Assembly (NCBI GenBank): GCA_021804185.1 | Contig: JAJZKL010000123.1 | Coordinates: 1-5,105, forward strand | Direction of reading: 5' to 3' | DNA: 5,105 nucleotides | DNA from: Thermoplasmata archaeon | Lineage (GTDB): Archaea > Thermoplasmatota > Thermoplasmata > Thermoplasmatales > Thermoplasmataceae | Shown here: positions 1-5,105 of the stretch, in pieces | Position numbering within the stretch: position 1 is the first letter of the stretch | Layout: each line of letters begins with the position of its first letter | Notes under the pieces: model-generated | Databases searched by the model: none | What the model was told of the DNA's origin: nothing | What the model saw: the letters and a program-made list of their open reading frames with translations, nothing else | Translations under genes and position numbers: made by a program

Positions 1-34
1 TCAGCTTCCCCTAACCACACCTGAATAAAAAAGC

Positions 35-1150
35 ATGATAATATCAGACGGCTTTGTTTCTGATATTGATGGTGCTTCTTCATTTGTCAATTACCTTAAA
101 GATATGATAGACAGGGGCATTTTCAGCACTGTTGTTTATGAAAACGCACCTAAACAGGTGATTGAAATTGCAAGTTCGCACGGTATTCCTGTCACTGAGA
201 AATCCTTCTCAATCGGTGAGATAACACTCCTTGATATCTCGCCTGAGATGCTCCTTTATTACGCTGTCTACAGGGAGGAAAAGATCCACTCGTCACCGGA
301 TTCTGTTTATGATAACATAAAAAACTCGCCATTTGGTTTTTTCAATGAAGTTGAAGCATCATATTCCGGTATATCCCCGGTCCAGCTGAATAGTTACATA
401 AGATCAAGGATTTTGTACACAATAAGAGGTGCATACGGGCAGGCAGTGTACGGTACAATTGAAACAGCATCTCTCTTCAGGAGCCTGCGGGATCGCAAGC
501 TAACGGAAAATGAGACCAGAGTTCTACGTCTCGTGATGGAGACAAACGGTGTGTCTGAAAGGGAGGTTATAATGGGCCTCAGAACTAACATATTCGGAAT
601 AGGGAGTACATTGAAGACGTTATTTCTCAGATCAATTATTGCGAAGGATGTAAACAGAAAATATATTTTCGTTCCAGAGAAATTTGAGAAAAGGGAAGCT
701 TTCGCTTTATCTATACGGAAATTAATCGATATGTTTGGATTCATAGATTGGGAACGGTTCTCACGTTTTGCCTTTTCTGATAGCGACCAGGAAATGTTTG
801 AAGACATCTGCCGTGAGATGATGAAAGCAGGGAAAATTTTCAAGGCAAAAATACATGGTGGATCTAAGATCGTTTACGCAACCAGGGATCTGATGAATTT
901 CAGGAGGAAGCCGCAGGGAATACGAATAATAACACAAAAAGAATTGATTTCTCTATACCTGCAGGATCTCATAAAATCTGCGTTTGGATCCGGCATGATT
1001 CTGCTCACATTAACCAAGAATGAAATATATACATTTAAGGAGAAACAGAAATCTGGATGGATGAGAAAAATAGCGCAGTTGTCAGGCGGAAAGATCCCGT
1101 CCGACGTCAGAAGGGAATTGATGAGGCATGGTTTCCTACTCAATGAATAA
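35..1150 (+). CDS. Hypothetical protein with probable winged-helix segments, 371 aa
   Basis: I do not recognise this protein. No signal peptide, membrane helix, P-loop or obvious catalytic motif is visible. Residues about 1-85 look like an alternating alpha/beta domain: a strand near IISDG, a helix, then STVVYENAPKQVIEIASSHG, which loosely recalls the RNase H-like fold of archaeal DUF460-type proteins but without their acidic signature. Residues about 156-213 (LTENETRVLRLVMETNGVSE onward, ending RKYIFVP) have the helix-turn-helix plus wing pattern. Residues about 222-282 look like a second, related unit (FGFIDWERFSRF, then EMMKAGKIFKAKI and KIVYATRD). The C-terminal 75 residues are basic. Such tandem winged helices occur in archaeal regulators and in helicase tails, so DNA or RNA binding is plausible but inferred. 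The ATG at 35 is forced by an in-frame TAA at 26-28. No TATA box or Shine-Dalgarno fits in the 34 visible bases upstream, so it is probably a downstream cistron of an operon beginning outside the window. Confidence 0.8.
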   Translation: MIISDGFVSDIDGASSFVNYLKDMIDRGIFSTVVYENAPKQVIEIASSHGIPVTEKSFSIGEITLLDISPEMLLYYAVYREEKIHSSPDSVYDNIKNSPFGFFNEVEASYSGISPVQLNSYIRSRILYTIRGAYGQAVYGTIETASLFRSLRDRKLTENETRVLRLVMETNGVSEREVIMGLRTNIFGIGSTLKTLFLRSIIAKDVNRKYIFVPEKFEKREAFALSIRKLIDMFGFIDWERFSRFAFSDSDQEMFEDICREMMKAGKIFKAKIHGGSKIVYATRDLMNFRRKPQGIRIITQKELISLYLQDLIKSAFGSGMILLTLTKNEIYTFKEKQKSGWMRKIAQLSGGKIPSDVRRELMRHGFLLNE

Positions 1151-1181
1151 AATACTTGAGTATTGCAGTAATGCTACTTTT
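1151..1181 (+). terminator. Inverted repeat plus T-run after the 371-aa gene
   Basis: Directly after the stop codon lies a perfect inverted repeat, AATACT-TG-AGTATT (1151-1164). A weaker stem, AGTA-ATGC-TACT, follows at 1167-1178 and runs into TTTT at 1178-1181. Archaeal termination depends mainly on T-runs and this one is short, so termination is only possible. The same repeats may instead be regulator sites for the downstream operon. Confidence 0.3.
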
Positions 1182-1205
1182 ACAGTATCATAATCTATAG
1201 TAATA

Positions 1206-1214
1206 TTTTATAAG
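1206..1214 (+). promoter_or_regulatory. TATA box for the membrane protein/regulator operon
   Basis: TTTTATAAG at 1206-1214 matches the archaeal TATA consensus (TTTAWATA-like). About 25 bases downstream falls near 1235-1238, leaving a leader of only some 7-10 bases before the ATG at 1245. The transcript would be nearly leaderless, which agrees with the absence of a Shine-Dalgarno there. Confidence 0.6.
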
Positions 1215-1244
1215 GTCATTATCATTTTTGTATAAGAAATAAGA

Positions 1245-1514
1245 ATGGTATATTTTCTAATATTTCTGGCCGGAATTTCTCTGATACTTTCAATTTTCAT
1301 GATAATCGTGGCGGCAAAGGCAATCAGAGTTGGTGGTATGAGAATTTTCCGCTACCTGCTTGCATCTTTCGTCCTTATCCTTTTTTCAAATTTTATTCTT
1401 ATACTCACAGCATTCAGTGTTTTTGGAACTACCTATCTGGATCTACTCATTTTTCTATTAACCGATCTGATTATACTGCTGCTTTTTTATTCAGGTGTGG
1501 TTAGGGGAAGCTGA
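1245..1514 (+). CDS. Small three-helix membrane protein paired with a wHTH regulator
   Basis: This 89-residue integral membrane protein has three hydrophobic segments at about residues 2-24, 37-60 and 65-86. The loop between helices 1 and 2 (KAIRVGGMRIFR) is basic, so by the positive-inside rule it faces the cytoplasm, with the N-terminus outside and the short C-terminal VVRGS inside. No catalytic or transport motif is visible. Its stop is two bases from the start of the winged-helix regulator, so the two are surely co-transcribed and probably translationally coupled. Short membrane proteins next to ArsR-like regulators recur in archaea (from memory, the haloarchaeal DUF7521 type), and the helix-basic loop-helix pattern fits that type, but I could not verify family membership. 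The likely role is modulating or tethering the regulator, which is inference. The ATG at 1245 is the first possible start, since an in-frame TAA lies at 1233-1235. Confidence 0.85.
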   Translation: MVYFLIFLAGISLILSIFMIIVAAKAIRVGGMRIFRYLLASFVLILFSNFILILTAFSVFGTTYLDLLIFLLTDLIILLLFYSGVVRGS

Positions 1515-1516
1515 TC

Positions 1517-2011
1517 TTGATAGCAAAGGGCGATAGCAGGTCAATGATTCTGGATACAATAAACCAGAATCCCGGTCTTCACTTCCGGGAACTCCAGAGG
1601 AAGTCAGGAATGGCGACTGGCCAGCTTGAGTATCACCTATACCAGCTCGAGAAAGACAATATTATAATCAAGAAGAAAGACGGTAAAATGTTGAGGTATT
1701 TTTCGAATATTTCCGGTACTTCCAGGGAAAGAAGCATCGTCTTCTATTTGAGAAACAGAATTACCCGTGAGATTATCCTGACATGCCTGGCAGGGAAGGG
1801 TACTGCACCTGCAAAGTATACAGAAAAGTGGTTGAGGAATTCTACTTACAGGCAGGAACTGGACAAATTGCTCGATGATGGCATAATTATCAGGTCTCAG
1901 AATGGCATATCACTCACAGACAAGCAGGGTATTCTTGATGTTCTTGCAAAATACAGGGTAAGTTTCCTGGACAGTATGGCATCGGCTTTGATATCCCTTC
2001 TCGGCCCCTAA
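1517..2011 (+). CDS. Tandem winged-helix transcriptional regulator, ArsR-like
   Basis: This 164-residue protein is a probable cytoplasmic DNA-binding regulator. Residues about 7-64 form a typical archaeal ArsR-like winged helix: SRSMILDTINQNPGLHFREL, a recognition helix around MATGQLEYHLYQLEKD, and a wing around IIIKKKDGKMLRYF. A second, more divergent unit spans about 69-135 (RSIVFYLRNRITREIILTCL, then YRQELDKLLDDGIIIR). The last 25 residues (YRVSFLDSMASALISLL) form an amphipathic or hydrophobic helix that could mediate dimerisation. This two-domain layout is common in archaea with unknown effectors. No cysteine cluster suggests metal sensing. The start is TTG at 1517: an in-frame TAG at 1502-1504 rules out longer forms, a purine-rich GGGGAAG sits 6 bases before it, and starting at the ATG at 1544 would trim the first helix. 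The last gene of its operon, it overlaps the convergent gene by four bases. Autoregulation is likely but unproven. Confidence 0.9.
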   Translation: MIAKGDSRSMILDTINQNPGLHFRELQRKSGMATGQLEYHLYQLEKDNIIIKKKDGKMLRYFSNISGTSRERSIVFYLRNRITREIILTCLAGKGTAPAKYTEKWLRNSTYRQELDKLLDDGIIIRSQNGISLTDKQGILDVLAKYRVSFLDSMASALISLLGP

Positions 2012-3021
2012 AGCTTTTTCCTCCTGTATGATATATAGGCTGCGCCAATAAGCAGAAGACCTGCAACGGATCCTGTTGAAAGGTATTCAACGTTATCTAC
2101 AAGTGTCAGGTAAATCTGGTGAAGTTTCTGGTTAACTATCTTAAGACCAGCTATTGTTTCATTCAGTATACTGAAGTAAGGATCCTGGAAAATAACGGCG
2201 CTTTTCTGGTTCGATGAATACTGGAAACCTAGATACACCCCGCTGAATCTCTTCAGGAAATATGCCTTTATCTCCTTTGAAGAATCATTCACTGTGTAAT
2301 TTTCAGGCCACCAGAATAAACTCTGCGATTTCTTGATTGTGCTTGCATGGGTAAAGGCAAATCCCATGAATGGATAGGGTCCGATTTGCCCTTCGATGCC
2401 ATCAAATCGCGGTGCAGTTCCGTTTATGGAACTGTTAATCTGCTGAAGCAGCTGAAGTGTGTATGACACCTGCATGCCGAAGAGCGCGGTTTTCAGAGGC
2501 GGCAAATTGACTGCGATATAATTGGATATGTAAAAGGTTGACTTACTGAGATTCGTGAAACGTGCTGAGTCGTTTGTATTGTTTGTATTCTGCGCATAAA
2601 TCGTGTCAACGATGTTCTTCGCGAAACCCATCTGAACTGACATGTTCACCTGAGGATAGAAGGAAGTGAGATTTTCATAGATCCCAGATACATTTCCAAG
2701 TGGTTGCATCAACGTCGGAGAAAGAGAGAATGAAGAGTTAAAATAGGTTACTGAAGACGCCTGGGTTATGTGCCAGTTTACTTTCTCGAGATTCACACCA
2801 AAAATCGACAGTGCCCCTGCTGAGCCCAAACCCGGTCCATCAAAATGGAGTGTAAGCAGCAGGTAGGAATAAGATACGGAGAAATCATTCCCCCTGCTTG
2901 TATTGACAGAAATCTCCGGGTAAGATCCTGTTGTAACATTGATTGATGTTGCTGAGACGTCAGCGTAAGCAGCCGGTGCTATTAGAAGAATAAGAACAGC
3001 AAGTAATGATAATATTTTCAC
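2008..3021 (-). CDS. Secreted, single-anchor surface glycoprotein, unknown function
   Basis: This 337-residue protein is probably exported and displayed on the outside of the cell. Residues 1-20 form a signal peptide (MK, hydrophobic LSLLAVLILLIAP, then AYA before D21, a good signal-peptidase site). Residues about 317-331 form one membrane helix, followed by the basic tail SYRRKKL that would stay in the cytoplasm: a type I topology. The ectodomain carries 14 N-X-S/T sequons (N28, 40, 95, 110, 117, 126, 147, 150, 157, 196, 200, 241, 245, 287) and no cysteine, which fits a heavily N-glycosylated archaeal surface protein. I recognise no domain or catalytic motif; adhesion, sensing or envelope structure are all possible. 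The start is GTG at 3021, since an in-frame TGA lies a few codons upstream and there is no early ATG. Its TAG stop overlaps the TAA stop of the convergent regulator by four bases. Confidence 0.88.
   Translation of the reverse strand: MKILSLLAVLILLIAPAAYADVSATSINVTTGSYPEISVNTSRGNDFSVSYSYLLLTLHFDGPGLGSAGALSIFGVNLEKVNWHITQASSVTYFNSSFSLSPTLMQPLGNVSGIYENLTSFYPQVNMSVQMGFAKNIVDTIYAQNTNNTNDSARFTNLSKSTFYISNYIAVNLPPLKTALFGMQVSYTLQLLQQINSSINGTAPRFDGIEGQIGPYPFMGFAFTHASTIKKSQSLFWWPENYTVNDSSKEIKAYFLKRFSGVYLGFQYSSNQKSAVIFQDPYFSILNETIAGLKIVNQKLHQIYLTLVDNVEYLSTGSVAGLLLIGAAYISYRRKKL
2015..2019 (+). terminator. T-run just past the regulator, inside the convergent gene
   Basis: TTTTT at 2015-2019 begins four bases after the regulator stop and is the antisense of the lysine codons at the end of the convergent surface-protein gene. 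An archaeal polymerase could terminate on it. It is short and has no strong flanking T-richness, so this is tentative. Confidence 0.3.
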
Positions 3022-3041
3022 TGAACTATTAATTCATAAGG

Positions 3042-3049
3042 TAATTAAT
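3042..3049 (-). promoter_or_regulatory. Probable TATA-like box of the surface glycoprotein gene
   Basis: On the minus strand ATTAATTA is centred about 24 bases before the GTG start, as expected for a leaderless archaeal transcript; no Shine-Dalgarno is present. A second candidate, TTTAAAAT, lies around 3064-3072 and would give a leader of about 20 bases. I cannot tell which is used. Confidence 0.45.
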
Positions 3050-3056
3050 GTTTTTT

Positions 3057-3073
3057 GGTACAAATTTTAAACC
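3057..3073. promoter_or_regulatory. Imperfect 17-bp dyad upstream of the surface glycoprotein gene
   Basis: The sequence reads GGT-ac-AAA-t-TTT-aa-ACC: 12 of 16 non-central positions are symmetric. It sits about 36-52 bases before the GTG start, between the 52-codon gene and the proximal TATA-like box, and covers the distal one. That is a sensible place for an operator, but AT-rich dyads arise easily by chance. Confidence 0.25.
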
Positions 3074-3077
3074 GGCC

Positions 3078-3236
3078 TCAGGAGAGCTCTTCCTCAAGTT
3101 CCACGATCACCTGGTTAAGCACATCATCAAAAGTCACACCTGTAAACTCCCTTAGGCCACCTATTTCAGTACGTAGATGAGCATAAAATGTATCCTCGTC
3201 TTTCTCGAATTCAATATTGCAAATGAGCTCTTCCAT
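3078..3236 (-). CDS. Small HicB/UPF0150-like protein, 52 aa
   Basis: A short open frame of 52 codons plus TGA fills most of the gap between the surface protein and the dehydrogenase. The product begins MEELICNIEFEKDEDTFYAH, continues with LRTEIGGLREFTGVTFDDVL, and ends NQVIVELEEELS. The pattern of a strand, an acidic turn, a strand (TFYAHLR), a glycine pair, then G-V-T-F-D-D-V leading into an acidic helix follows the HicB/UPF0150 small-protein fold, where the G-x-T-x-x-E/D-A motif precedes the main helix. It is a little shorter than usual and has no DNA-binding extension. No HicA-like gene with its conserved GSHH-type motif lies on either side, so if the family call is right it is an orphan rather than half of a toxin-antitoxin pair here. 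It has its own TATA-like box with no leader. The amino-acid composition and position support a real gene; the family assignment is inference. Confidence 0.7.
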   Translation of the reverse strand: MEELICNIEFEKDEDTFYAHLRTEIGGLREFTGVTFDDVLNQVIVELEEELS

Positions 3237-3251
3237 GTTATCAGGACGGCA

Positions 3252-3263
3252 ATTTTATCTAAA
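3252..3263 (-). promoter_or_regulatory. TATA-like box of the 52-codon gene
   Basis: On the minus strand TTTAGATAAAAT lies with its centre about 22 bases before the ATG at 3236, giving a leaderless or nearly leaderless transcript. No Shine-Dalgarno precedes that ATG. This argues that the small gene is transcribed on its own rather than only by read-through from the dehydrogenase operon. Confidence 0.5.
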
Positions 3264-3310
3264 TAATAATCCTTTTGATTTCTTTTTGCTACAGGCTTTT
3301 AAAATAGGGA

Positions 3311-4321
3311 TCAAACATCAATAAACACCCTTCCTGTGTGGTTTTTACTCTTGATAAAAGAATATGCCTTCTCTATCTGAGAAAGACCAAAGTGTGCCGT
3401 TCCGATATGTTTTATTCTACCCTTTTCCGCAAGATGCAGCGTCGATATCATATCGGATCTAGTTGAGCTGATGCTCCCCTCTATCCTGTTGCCCTTGAGT
3501 ATCATAGCTCCGATTGGCAGCTCTGCGTTTCCTGGATCAATGTTCCCGACAACAATCATCCTTCCGCCGAATGCAAGTGAACGAAATGACCTTAGAAACG
3601 TGGGCAAACCAACTGTTTCCAGAACAATATCAACACCATCCCCGCTTAAATTTTTGACATCCCCGTCAAAGTTTTCACCCGTGAGCACATGATCGGCGCC
3701 GAATGCATATATTGCTTCCTGTTTCTCACTGGAACTGGTATAAGCAAATACCTCACATCCAAGGGCATGTGCAATCTGAATTGCATTGGAACCCACACCA
3801 CCACTGGCTCCTGTTATGAGAATTCTGTTGCCTGTTTTGCATTCACCAACAACGCTGATCGCGTGATACACCATCGCGGTGACACAGGCTGTTATCGTAG
3901 CCATTTCCTCCGATACATTGGCTGGAACAGGAACAGCTATCCTTTCTGGAACCTTGACATATTTTGCATATGATCCCTGAAGATTTTCACCCATTGTTTT
4001 TTTATTGGGGCAGAGATTTTCCCTGCCAGTTAAACAGAACATACATGTACCGCAGGGAACGTAAATCAGGGTCGCAACCCGATCCCCAACTTTAAAGTTT
4101 CTGACATCCGGTCCGGTTGCTGTTATCCTGCCGGAAATTTCGTGCCCAGGCACAATTGGGAATTTTGCCCTGGGGAAAAAACCGGTATAGGTTAGTATAT
4201 CCCTGTAGCAGACACCTGTCTGCTTCTGCTCGATCACTATCTCGTCACCAACCGGAACAGGATCAGGAAGATCCTCAACCTTTATCTCCTTATTTACACC
4301 CTGCATAACAGCCGCTTTCAT
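3311..4321 (-). CDS. Zinc-dependent MDR reductase, acryloyl-CoA reductase-like
   Basis: This complete 336-residue medium-chain dehydrogenase/reductase is cytoplasmic. Residues about 1-130 are the GroES-like catalytic domain. Catalytic zinc ligands are C38 (GVCYRD), H60 (PGHE) and probably C146 (ITACVTAMVYHA). The structural-zinc loop is complete with C90, C93, C96 and C104. The Rossmann domain follows, with the nucleotide loop TGASGGVGSNAIQIAHALG at 170-188. After its second strand comes AYTSSSEK, with serines rather than an acidic residue, which favours NADPH over NADH. The CYRD, YP/FP-R-xKxP and C-terminal ILKGNRIEGS segments resemble, from memory, the archaeal acryloyl-CoA reductases (EC 1.3.1.84) of the 3-hydroxypropionate cycle. 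The true substrate could equally be another enoyl-CoA, quinone or alcohol. No other cycle gene is in view. It starts one base after the pncB stop, behind a strong GGAGGT, so it is the second gene of that operon. Family call sure, substrate unsure. Confidence 0.93.
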   Translation of the reverse strand: MKAAVMQGVNKEIKVEDLPDPVPVGDEIVIEQKQTGVCYRDILTYTGFFPRAKFPIVPGHEISGRITATGPDVRNFKVGDRVATLIYVPCGTCMFCLTGRENLCPNKKTMGENLQGSYAKYVKVPERIAVPVPANVSEEMATITACVTAMVYHAISVVGECKTGNRILITGASGGVGSNAIQIAHALGCEVFAYTSSSEKQEAIYAFGADHVLTGENFDGDVKNLSGDGVDIVLETVGLPTFLRSFRSLAFGGRMIVVGNIDPGNAELPIGAMILKGNRIEGSISSTRSDMISTLHLAEKGRIKHIGTAHFGLSQIEKAYSFIKSKNHTGRVFIDV

Positions 4322-4322
4322 A

Positions 4323-5105
4323 TCACTTGACCTCCAGTCCGTCTTTCTTTATCGCTGAATCAATCCAGGAGACTGCCCGATTCCTTGCTGCTGCAGGTGA
4401 ATCGTCAATCAATACGCTTCCGGATTTTAAATACTGGACCAAAAGAGATTCATATCTGCCGCCGCACTCGCACCCCGGAACCCTGTTTCCATCAGGTATT
4501 ACGAGTACGCCATGGCATTTGTTGCAACGCAAAACTTCCTTCCGTGACGAAAACTTCCCCTTCTTTGTTATGGGTTTCCCTGCAATCTCCACAATGTCCA
4601 TCGAAAAATCAACGGTCCTGCCAGAAGCTATCGAAGTTCCGACACCAAAGGAATCTGCACCCGCATTTCGAAGAACTACTATGTCCTGAGGTGTCAGACC
4701 GCCTGATACCATTATCTTGACATCCTTGAATCCACGTATGTCCAGTTCCCACCGGACTTCCCTTATTATATTTGCAAAGTTACCCCTTCTCGAAGCAGGT
4801 GTATCAAGACGGACATACTTCAGGTTTGGGAGAAGTCCGGCGGCCTTAAGAGCTCCGAATTTCTCATCATCATATGTATCGATTAGAACAGTGGCACTTT
4901 TTGCCTGAGAGGCAACTGATTTCCATGCTTTTTCATCCCCTAGTAGCAATGAAAGTGCATGAGGCATTGTACCTACCGGTTCAACGCCAAGTATTCTGGC
5001 TCCAAGAGAGCCAGAGACACCATCTGCACCGCCAATGTATGCTGCCCTATCTATCATGGGTGCAATTGAAGGGTGCATTCTTCGAATACCAAAAGAGAAG
5101 AACGG
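4323..5105 (-). CDS. pncB: Nicotinate phosphoribosyltransferase, 5' end beyond the window
   Basis: The enzyme joins nicotinate to PRPP, with ATP, to give nicotinate mononucleotide in the NAD salvage (Preiss-Handler) pathway; it is cytoplasmic. The visible 260 codons are the C-terminal two thirds of a protein that in Thermoplasma is near 390 residues. The frame stays open through the right edge (PFFSFGIRR precedes MHPSIAPMIDRAAYIGGADG), and relatives continue through this point, so the Met at 5078 is internal and not the start. Numbering from that Met, the family signatures are GTMPHAL (36-42), RLDTPASRRGNF (90-101, the substrate and PRPP pocket), SGGL (125-128) and FGVGTSIAS (144-152, phosphate binding). 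A C-terminal zinc-ribbon module follows with C185-x2-C188 and C203-x-C205, typical of archaeal members. The gene ends one base before the MDR reductase and is the upstream member of that operon. No truncation or frameshift is seen within the window. Confidence 0.94.
   Translation of the reverse strand, partial: PFFSFGIRRMHPSIAPMIDRAAYIGGADGVSGSLGARILGVEPVGTMPHALSLLLGDEKAWKSVASQAKSATVLIDTYDDEKFGALKAAGLLPNLKYVRLDTPASRRGNFANIIREVRWELDIRGFKDVKIMVSGGLTPQDIVVLRNAGADSFGVGTSIASGRTVDFSMDIVEIAGKPITKKGKFSSRKEVLRCNKCHGVLVIPDGNRVPGCECGGRYESLLVQYLKSGSVLIDDSPAAARNRAVSWIDSAIKKDGLEVK
4330..4335 (-). promoter_or_regulatory. Strong Shine-Dalgarno of the MDR reductase
   Basis: On the minus strand GGAGGT lies inside the 3' end of pncB with 8 bases between it and the ATG at 4321. 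It fixes the reductase start and explains how an internal cistron is translated, in contrast to the leaderless genes elsewhere in the window. Confidence 0.8.

Noticed and set aside
394..843. 149-codon open frame on the minus strand within the 371-aa gene
   Set aside because: Antisense shadow: its product is low in recognisable features and the plus-strand frame is longer, has domain-like structure and sensible codon use.
3078..3310. A HicBA toxin-antitoxin pair around the small gene
   Set aside because: No second short open frame with HicA features is found in the flanking gaps, and the neighbours are a dehydrogenase and a surface protein.
3471..3973. Plus-strand open frames of 73 and 94 codons opposite the MDR reductase
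   Set aside because: Antisense to conserved zinc-dehydrogenase motifs, including the Rossmann loop; their products look random.
4327..4720. Two overlapping plus-strand open frames of 120 and 111 codons opposite pncB
   Set aside because: They lie wholly antisense to strongly conserved nicotinate phosphoribosyltransferase sequence and have no promoter or ribosome site.
4323..5078. A complete 251-residue protein starting at the Met at 5078
   Set aside because: The frame continues open to the window edge and family members extend about 130 residues further upstream, so this is an internal Met.
1..5105. CRISPR array, transposon ends, tRNA or rRNA genes
   Set aside because: No regularly spaced repeats, no transposase-like frame or paired terminal repeats, and no cloverleaf or conserved rRNA segments were seen by eye on either strand.

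Overview
The window reads as archaeal and most likely from the order Thermoplasmatales or a close relative. That placement is inferred. It rests on AT-rich TATA-like boxes sitting 20-30 bases before starts with almost no leader, on an archaeal-type nicotinate phosphoribosyltransferase of the Thermoplasma/Pyrococcus kind, on a zinc dehydrogenase that resembles the crenarchaeal acryloyl-CoA reductases, and on a glycosylation-rich surface protein held by one membrane anchor. Coding density is high. There is no RNA gene, insertion sequence, CRISPR array or origin that I can see, and no gene-free stretch longer than about 100 bases.

Left part, plus strand. A 371-residue protein of unknown function (35-1150) has regions that look like winged helices. 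A 94-base gap follows, carrying a small perfect inverted repeat, AGTA direct repeats and a clear TATA box. Next is a two-gene operon: an 89-residue three-helix membrane protein (1245-1514) and, two bases later, a 164-residue regulator with tandem winged-helix domains (1517-2011, TTG start). The pairing suggests a membrane protein working with, or modulating, a DNA-binding partner.

Middle, minus strand. A secreted, single-anchor surface protein with 14 N-glycosylation sequons (2008-3021, GTG start) converges on the regulator so closely that the two stop codons overlap by four bases. Upstream of it lies a 52-codon gene (3078-3236) with its own TATA box. Its product resembles a HicB/UPF0150-type small protein, with no HicA toxin gene beside it.

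Right part, minus strand. A two-gene operon runs from the right edge: nicotinate phosphoribosyltransferase (pncB, 5' end cut off by the window), then, one base later and behind a strong Shine-Dalgarno, a zinc-dependent MDR reductase. One makes nicotinate mononucleotide for NAD(P) synthesis and the other probably uses NADPH, but no direct pathway link can be shown. I do not see a clearly new multi-gene system. The parts most worth a second look are the membrane-protein/regulator pair with its upstream repeats, the unplaced 371-residue protein, and the orphan HicB-like gene.
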